Assembly (NCBI GenBank): GCA_964491625.1
Contig: CAZBIU010000277.1
Coordinates: 1-9,208 of the forward strand
DNA from: Fen-1118 sp964491625
Lineage (GTDB): Bacteria > Myxococcota_A > Polyangia > Fen-1088
DNA: 9,208 nucleotides
Reading direction: 5' to 3'
This document shows positions 6,842 to 9,208 of the stretch, in pieces. A model generated the notes under the pieces. It saw only the letters and a program-made list of their open reading frames with translations. It did no database searches and was not told the origin of the DNA. How positions within the stretch are numbered: position 1 is the first letter of the stretch; each line of letters begins with the position of its first letter. The position numbers were made by a program, and so were the translations under genes.

Positions 6842-7750
6842 ATGTCGATTTTCAAGCCCAAAATGGGCCGTAGGGCCATGTCGTCGTGTGCGTCGAAATC
6901 GCGGCGCGTGCTCGTGATTTCGTTGCTCGGGGCCGCCCTGGGTTGCGATTCGGGAAGCCACGTCAAGGACGCGTCACCGACCGCCAGCCAGCACATGGCG
7001 CAGGTCTCGGTCCGCTTGGATTTGCCCAGTGGCGGCGCGCCGGCGCTGTCGGTGCTGGCCTTTCGGGCCGAGGCGACCGACGTTGCAAGCCCGGACGTGC
7101 TCGGCGCCGTGGATCCTCTTGTGGCGCCTTCCCCCGAATCAGCGTGTGAGCTTCGCGACGTGGCCGGGACCGCACGGGCCGTGCGCGCGCAGGGCGGTTT
7201 CGTCAATTTGCAAGAGCTGAGCGGCGTATCGCTGTTCGCCGGACAAGAGTCGGCTCTTCGCGCGGCTCCCCGGGTGTATCCGCCCCTGGCCGACGTGGTC
7301 AGTGGTGTCATCGCGGAAGCGGGCCCGCTGGGCCTTTCACGCGTGCCGGAGGCCATCGACCTAGCGGTTCCCACCCAAGCAGGCGACGCAACCACGAGGC
7401 TGACGGCGCCCAAGTCCTTGTCGGTGGCTGACAGCAACGGGGAAGCGCTGGATGTAGGAAAGCAACTTTCCATGAAGGGCGATCTGGTCCTACGCGTGTC
7501 AGGGCCGCCACATACCTTCCTGGAGGTTCGTCCCTTTGGTGCACCGTCCGCGATTGCCTGCGCCGTAACCTCGGGCGGCTGGGTCGTGGTTCCCCACGAC
7601 CTGCTGGTCAAGCTCGTGGCCAGCGCAGGGCACGCGCCGGTCTCGTTCGAGGCCGTGTGGCGTGAAAACCGGCTGGTTTCCGCTGGCGGCGAGGCCGTGC
7701 GTGTCTCGTTCGAGGCGCGTTCGTCCGCGGTGCTGGAACTGCGGCCGTGA
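6842..7750 (+). CDS. Predicted lipoprotein of unknown function
   Basis: The product (302 residues from the first ATG) has a basic N-terminus, a short hydrophobic core and a lipobox-like ISLLGAALGC with the Cys at residue 35, so it is probably lipidated and anchored in the envelope. Asp follows the Cys; in E. coli this favours inner-membrane retention, but the rule may not hold here. The start is uncertain. ATGs at 6842, 6863 and 6878 are all in frame; the last gives a conventional 22-residue signal, and none has a good ribosome-binding site. SRRVLV before the core resembles a twin-arginine motif. The mature part is rich in short Val/Ala/Gly segments, with PPLADVVSGVIAEAGP near residue 147 and a C-terminal half (about 195-302) that reads like beta-sandwich strands. 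No enzyme motif is visible. The stop overlaps the PilZ start by four bases, suggesting shared function. From general character it resembles lineage-specific myxobacterial lipoproteins. Confidence 0.75.
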   Translation: MSIFKPKMGRRAMSSCASKSRRVLVISLLGAALGCDSGSHVKDASPTASQHMAQVSVRLDLPSGGAPALSVLAFRAEATDVASPDVLGAVDPLVAPSPESACELRDVAGTARAVRAQGGFVNLQELSGVSLFAGQESALRAAPRVYPPLADVVSGVIAEAGPLGLSRVPEAIDLAVPTQAGDATTRLTAPKSLSVADSNGEALDVGKQLSMKGDLVLRVSGPPHTFLEVRPFGAPSAIACAVTSGGWVVVPHDLLVKLVASAGHAPVSFEAVWRENRLVSAGGEAVRVSFEARSSAVLELRP

Positions 7751-8121
7751 GCCAAACCCCGCGCCCGAAGAACCAGCGACGGTACGACCGGAAAAGCGCG
7801 CTGATTCCCGTCGTGGTGCGGGCAGCCGGCAACAAGATCCAGGCCGGCATTCGCCTGGATACCACCGACCTGTCCGAAGGCGGACTTTTCTTGCGTTCGG
7901 ATCTGCTGTTTGAAGTGGGCGAAGACTTGAGCATAGAAATTCCCACCGCCGACGGGAAGATCACCGTCGCGAGTGGGCGCGTGGCGTGGGTCACCCGAGG
8001 CAGCGGCAAGAAGTCCAGCGCAGGCATGGGCATCGAGTTCGCTCGCCTGTCGGACAATGACCGCCGTGCCCTGACCGACAGCCTACGCGCCCTCGCCACC
8101 CCAGAACCCGTCAAGCCGTAA
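7747..8121 (+). CDS. PilZ-domain protein, predicted c-di-GMP receptor
   Basis: This is a 124-residue stand-alone PilZ domain. Both ligand-binding elements are present: RxxxR as R11-RYD-R15, and DxSxxG as D41-L-S43-E-G-G46, followed by the strand LFLRSD. Further PilZ features are the beta-barrel strands around LSIEIPTADGKITVASGRVA (61-80), W81, and the terminal GMGIEFARLSDNDRRAL (93-109). Conservation of these residues suggests real c-di-GMP binding. The form resembles the short PilZ proteins expanded in myxobacteria (the TIGR02266-like group). The GTG start shares GTGA with the lipoprotein stop and has GGAA eight bases upstream. It is probably cytosolic, since no signal or membrane segment is visible, so it would affect the envelope indirectly through a partner. 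Possible outputs are motility, polysaccharide or secretion control; none is shown by the sequence. Confidence 0.93.
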   Translation: MSQTPRPKNQRRYDRKSALIPVVVRAAGNKIQAGIRLDTTDLSEGGLFLRSDLLFEVGEDLSIEIPTADGKITVASGRVAWVTRGSGKKSSAGMGIEFARLSDNDRRALTDSLRALATPEPVKP

Positions 8122-8146
8122 GGCGCTATCACACAAGGAACTCACC

Positions 8147-8503
8147 ATGGCAGAGACACTCGACGAGCTCACCTACGACTACGAAGACGAGGGCGTGCTG
8201 GTGCGCAAGCAGATCGACAAGGTCGTGCTCACCAAGGGATCGTGGGCGACCCTGATGTTCCTTTACCAGGAGCTGGACAAGACGGCTGGCACCTTCCGTG
8301 CGCCCAAGATTGCCATCGTCCGCTTCAAGAAATTCAAGGGCACCTATCGCAAACAGTCGTCATTCAACGTCTCAAGCGAGAAACAGGCGCGCCAGATCAC
8401 CGGCGTCTTCGAAGGCTGGTATCCCAAAATGAGCGAGGCGACAGGCGGTGGCGAAACCGCCGAGGCTGAGGATTCGCCCGAGCACGGCGACGGGGAACAG
8501 TAG
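8147..8503 (+). CDS. Small conserved-looking hypothetical protein with acidic tail
   Basis: The 118-residue product has a compact core, residues 10-92, and an acidic, low-complexity tail (SEATGGGETAEAEDSPEHGD, 96-115). The core reads KVVLTKGSWATLMFLYQELD (25-44), then APKIAIVRFKKFKGTYRKQS (52-71) and FNVSSEKQARQITGVFEGWY (73-92). This suggests alternating beta strands ending in a helix, with many basic and aromatic residues. I recall similar unnamed proteins in delta-proteobacterial and other genomes but cannot assign a family name. A strong ribosome-binding site, AAGGAA (8135-8140), lies six bases before the ATG. The gene starts 25 bases after the PilZ stop, so it is probably the third gene of the same unit. 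No signal peptide or membrane segment is visible. Function is unknown; nucleic-acid or protein binding is possible but not supported. Confidence 0.8.
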   Translation: MAETLDELTYDYEDEGVLVRKQIDKVVLTKGSWATLMFLYQELDKTAGTFRAPKIAIVRFKKFKGTYRKQSSFNVSSEKQARQITGVFEGWYPKMSEATGGGETAEAEDSPEHGDGEQ

Positions 8504-8514
8504 CGGGCTGCGCA

Positions 8515-8541
8515 GCCTCGGCCCTGGCGAAAGACCGAGGC
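8515..8541. terminator. Possible bidirectional hairpin between convergent genes
   Basis: GCCTCGG (8515-8521) and CCGAGGC (8535-8541) form a seven-base-pair stem around a 13-base loop, placed exactly between two converging genes. Immediately before it is the perfect palindrome GGCTGCGCAGCC (8506-8517), which overlaps the first arm and offers an alternative fold. No T tract follows on either strand, so intrinsic termination would be weak. Confidence 0.3.
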
Positions 8542-8557
8542 GCACGCAGGTCATCCG

Positions 8558-9208
8558 TCAGCGGCGGGCCTGCCTTCTGCTGCGGAAGATCATTCCCATC
8601 GCGACCATCAGCAGGTTTGCCGCCACGGACGTTGAACGACCTCCGCGGCCACCGAGCTCGCAGCCACAGCCGTTGGAACCGCCGCCGCCCGCAGTTGAGC
8701 CACCCGAGGTTCCCCCGTTCCCAACCGCGCCGCCGCTCGATGCGGATCCGCCTGATCCCTGAGCAGCGCTGCCCCCGCTCGCGATAGCACCGCCACCACC
8801 CACGCTGCCGCCCTTGCTGGCGCTGGAGCCGCCGGCTGCGGTCGCCCCGCCCGCGCCGATCGCGCCGCCGCTGCTGGCGCCGGCCTGGCCAGCCACGCCG
8901 CCGCCGCTGACGCCGCCCTTGCTGCTGGCACCGCCAGCGCCGCTTGCACCGCCGGTTGTCTCCGCACCGCCGCTGCCACTTGCGCCGCCCTTCGCGGTGA
9001 CGCCACCGCTGCCAGTCGCTCCGCCACTTGACTGACCGCCGCCACCGCTCGAAGACCCGCCCGACCCCGACATGCCGCCGCTGCCGAGAGGAATAGCGTC
9101 GAATCCGGGATTTCTGCCGCCGGCACCGCTGTCGCTCCGCCCGCCGACACCGCTATCGGCTTGACCGCCGCCACCGCCAGCGCCGCCCGTGCCGCCGCTG
9201 GTGGCGAT
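8558..9208 (-). CDS. Gly-rich surface protein with MYXO-CTERM-like sorting tail, N-terminus outside window
   Basis: The minus-strand frame is open from the right edge to TGA at 8558, giving the last 216 residues. The ATG at 9073 lies inside it and is probably not the start. Most of the visible protein is a Gly-Gly-X-type low-complexity region with Ser, Ala and Thr. Near the edge are more ordered units such as GGQADSGVGG, RSDSGAGG and NPGFDAIPLGSGG. The C-terminus carries a tripartite tail: Gly/Ser-rich spacer, GCGCEL (Cys181 and Cys183), a hydrophobic helix around AANLLMVAMGMIF, then RSRRQARR. This matches the MYXO-CTERM plan, where an invariant Cys is the processing and anchoring site used by myxosortases on the way to the cell surface. 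The Gly-rich part would act as a flexible stalk for an N-terminal domain I cannot see. The neighbouring helix is short and Met-rich, so the match is by architecture rather than exact consensus. Confidence 0.8.
   Translation of the reverse strand: MATSGGTGGAGGGGGQADSGVGGRSDSGAGGRNPGFDAIPLGSGGMSGSGGSSSGGGGQSSGGATGSGGVTAKGGASGSGGAETTGGASGAGGASSKGGVSGGGVAGQAGASSGGAIGAGGATAAGGSSASKGGSVGGGGAIASGGSAAQGSGGSASSGGAVGNGGTSGGSTAGGGGSNGCGCELGGRGGRSTSVAANLLMVAMGMIFRSRRQARR
8670..9208 (-). repeat. Low-complexity GGX-coding repeat tract
   Basis: More than 500 bases are dominated by degenerate triplets reading GGC/GGT plus a variable codon on the minus strand (GCC/ACC on the plus strand). There is no strict unit: short blocks such as GGAxGSGG and GGASxxGG recur with changing spacing. 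Composition alone keeps several shadow frames open here, including a Pro-rich plus-strand frame, which is why those are not annotated as genes. Confidence 0.7.

Noticed and set aside
6664..7755. 363-codon minus-strand open frame antisense to the lipoprotein gene and overlapping the gatC start
   Set aside because: It is longer than the sense frame, but its product is Ser/Thr/Arg-rich without motifs and would overlap the gatC start. The sense frame has a lipoprotein signal, a 4-base overlap with the PilZ gene and an upstream TATAAT.
8814..9035. Pro-rich plus-strand frame (repeated APP/LAPP)
   Set aside because: It is the complement of the GGX-coding tract, whose strand ends in a MYXO-CTERM-like tail; GCC-rich DNA keeps all frames open.
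8670..9208. CRISPR array or tandem satellite
   Set aside because: There are no constant repeats with unique spacers; the periodicity is triplet-like and explained by Gly-Gly-X coding.

Overview
The window is GC-rich, densely coded DNA that looks like a chromosomal segment of a myxobacterium (phylum Myxococcota, probably a Polyangia-type lineage). Three signs point there: a glycine-rich surface protein ending in a MYXO-CTERM-like tail (Cys pair, hydrophobic helix, Arg cluster), a short PilZ protein of the kind abundant in myxobacteria, and a poorly conserved lipoprotein typical of that group. The lineage is inferred from protein character only; there is no rRNA gene here.

Layout. (1) 2-1165, plus: 3' part of a YihY/BrkB-type membrane protein with a C-terminal winged-helix-like domain. 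(2) 1209-2435, minus, convergent with it: an acyltransferase-3 (OafA-like) membrane enzyme, preceded by a possible 47-residue hydrophobic ORF that overlaps its start by 4 bases, with a candidate promoter further upstream. (3) 2769-6683, minus: a compact unit gatC-gatA-gatB encoding the complete tRNA-dependent amidotransferase, followed 15 bases later by a SUFU-domain gene. (4) 6684-6841: divergent intergenic region with a perfect TATAAT box and AT-rich palindrome facing right. (5) 6842-8503, plus: predicted lipoprotein, PilZ c-di-GMP-binding protein (4-base overlap with the lipoprotein) and a small conserved-looking hypothetical protein. (6) 8558-9208, minus, running off the right edge: the C-terminal 216 residues of a Gly-Gly-X-rich protein with the MYXO-CTERM-like tail.

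How the genes fit together. GatCAB forms Gln-tRNA(Gln) and/or Asn-tRNA(Asn) from misacylated precursors and is housekeeping. The SUFU gene is its apparent operon tail, which is notable because bacterial SUFU domains are best known as immunity proteins of polymorphic toxin systems and no toxin gene is visible here. The lipoprotein-PilZ-hypothetical cassette is the most likely undescribed unit: tightly packed, with its own candidate promoter, and combining an envelope protein with a c-di-GMP sensor. No mobile element, CRISPR array, tRNA or rRNA was seen. No gene-free stretch exceeds 300 bases; the longest are 2576-2768 and 6684-6841.
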